From contig QHXD01000157.1 of the NCBI GenBank assembly GCA_003223895.1, positions 1 through 7,096 on the forward strand: DNA of 7,096 bases, written 5' to 3'. Shown here piece by piece: positions 6,597 through 7,096 of the stretch. The notes beneath the pieces were generated by a model, which saw nothing but the letters and a program-made list of their open reading frames with translations, was not told the DNA's origin and searched no databases. The translations under genes and the position numbers were made by a program. Position 1 is the first letter of the stretch, and each line of letters begins with the position of its first letter. The stretch is from Acidobacteriota bacterium. GTDB lineage: Bacteria > Acidobacteriota > Terriglobia > 20CM-2-55-15.

Positions 6597-6654
6597 TTGA
6601 CAACACCCCTGCGGAATCCTGAACATTGCGCTTCGAACCTTGTAGCGCTATATT
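6597..6654 (+). promoter_or_regulatory. Candidate promoter elements for the secreted-protein gene
   Basis: A perfect TTGACA lies at 6597-6602, but at normal spacing only a poor -10 (GAACAT, 6621-6626) follows. A better -10-like TATATT (6649-6654) pairs, at 17 bp, only with a weak TTGCGC (6626-6631); that would start transcription just before the ATG at 6664. The TATATT overlaps an 8-bp palindrome, TAGCGCTA (6643-6650), which might be an operator half or chance. The two possibilities cannot be separated by eye. Confidence 0.2.
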
Positions 6655-6663
6655 CCGTGGTCT

Positions 6664-7065
6664 ATGTGGAAACGAATGTTCCGTGCGGCTTGCGGTTTAG
6701 CGTGCCTGGGCATTGTCGTGTCGGGAATCGCCCAGGAAGGACATCCATTGACAGGTACCTGGTCGGGTGATTGGGGCCCGACTACGACGCAGCGCAATCA
6801 CCTCACGTTCGTCATGAACTGGGACGGTAAGAACGTCACAGGCACCATCAATCCAGGCCCGGATTCCATCCCGGTAGGCAGCGTTCTGCTGGATGTGACC
6901 AACTGGACTGTTCGTATTGAAGCGGATACAAAGGACCAGTCCGGGAGAGCGGTCCACATCGCAGCCGAAGGCAAGCTGGAGGACATCGCTTCCTGGCACC
7001 GCAAGATCACAGGGACATGGGTTCAGGGAACAACCAAAGGTGACTTCAGACTTACACGGGATTAG
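6664..7065 (+). CDS. Small secreted beta-rich protein of unknown function
   Basis: The 133-residue protein starts with a signal peptide: basic MWKRMFR, a hydrophobic stretch ACGLACLGIVVS, and probable cleavage after GIA at residue 23. The mature part of about 110 residues opens with HPLTGTWSGDWG and is rich in short beta-strand patterns (HLTFVMNWDGKNVTGTI, NWTVRIEAD, AVHIAAEG). It ends ITGTWVQGTTKGDFRLTRD. The TGTW pair at each end and the GTW/GDF endings recall small lipocalin-like barrel domains, but no catalytic or binding motif is recognisable. I recall similar HPLTGTW proteins in acidobacterial genomes, often annotated as hypothetical; this is memory, not a search. The ATG at 6664 gives the basic N-region; the Met at 6676 (residue 5) is an alternative start, and neither has a strong Shine-Dalgarno. 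The next gene begins 3 bp after the stop. Confidence 0.72.
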   Translation: MWKRMFRAACGLACLGIVVSGIAQEGHPLTGTWSGDWGPTTTQRNHLTFVMNWDGKNVTGTINPGPDSIPVGSVLLDVTNWTVRIEADTKDQSGRAVHIAAEGKLEDIASWHRKITGTWVQGTTKGDFRLTRD

Positions 7066-7068
7066 GCA

Positions 7069-7096
7069 ATGAGACACGCTGCATTGGCCGTTCTGG
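7069..7096 (+). CDS. Start of a further gene, probably exported (truncated by window end)
   Basis: An ATG at 7069, 3 bp after the preceding stop, opens the frame MRHAALAVL, which looks like the beginning of a signal peptide (a basic residue followed by a hydrophobic run). GGGATTAGG just upstream could serve as a weak ribosome binding site. Only nine codons are present, so the product cannot be identified; the tight spacing suggests one operon with the secreted protein gene. Confidence 0.4.

Overview
The window looks like chromosomal DNA from a moderately GC-rich, Gram-negative, free-living bacterium. It encodes an outer-membrane beta-barrel-like protein, RND/HlyD efflux remnants and small secreted proteins. 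The overall flavour (a HEAGH metallopeptidase paired with a Ddl-like ATP-grasp enzyme, secreted HPLTGTW-type proteins, decayed RND genes) suggests Acidobacteriota or a similar soil lineage. That placement is inference from remembered family members, not a demonstrated assignment.

Left part (1-2030). A 56-bp perfect palindrome built of 7-bp units sits at the very edge, 18 nt past the stop codon of a minus-strand gene for a DGQHR-motif (DndB-like) protein (75-1181). Upstream of that gene lies about 850 bp with no intact gene. It holds the collapsed remains of an RND efflux operon on the minus strand: an N-terminal scrap of a membrane-fusion (HlyD-type) protein, then a C-terminal piece of the RND pump with one internal deletion, one single-base frameshift and a premature end.

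Middle (2031-4545, plus strand). Three genes are joined by 4-base stop/start overlaps (GTGA, then ATGA): a putative zinc metallopeptidase with HEAGH, an ATP-grasp ligase related to D-Ala-D-Ala ligase but with a different acceptor region, and a small exported beta-barrel-like protein ending in Phe. This is almost certainly one translation-coupled operon. It is the most interesting part of the window, because a ligase, a peptidase and an envelope protein together suggest synthesis and turnover of an unidentified peptide or amide.

Right part (4549-7096). A full-length glutamine-dependent asparagine synthase-type amidotransferase lies on the minus strand, ending only 3 bp from the end of the three-gene operon. 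Its true start is the GTG that places Cys at position 2. A 207-bp divergent intergenic region with candidate promoters separates it from a plus-strand gene for a small secreted beta-rich protein, followed within 3 bp by the start of another apparently exported protein cut off by the window edge. No tRNA, rRNA, CRISPR array, insertion sequence or integrase was seen.
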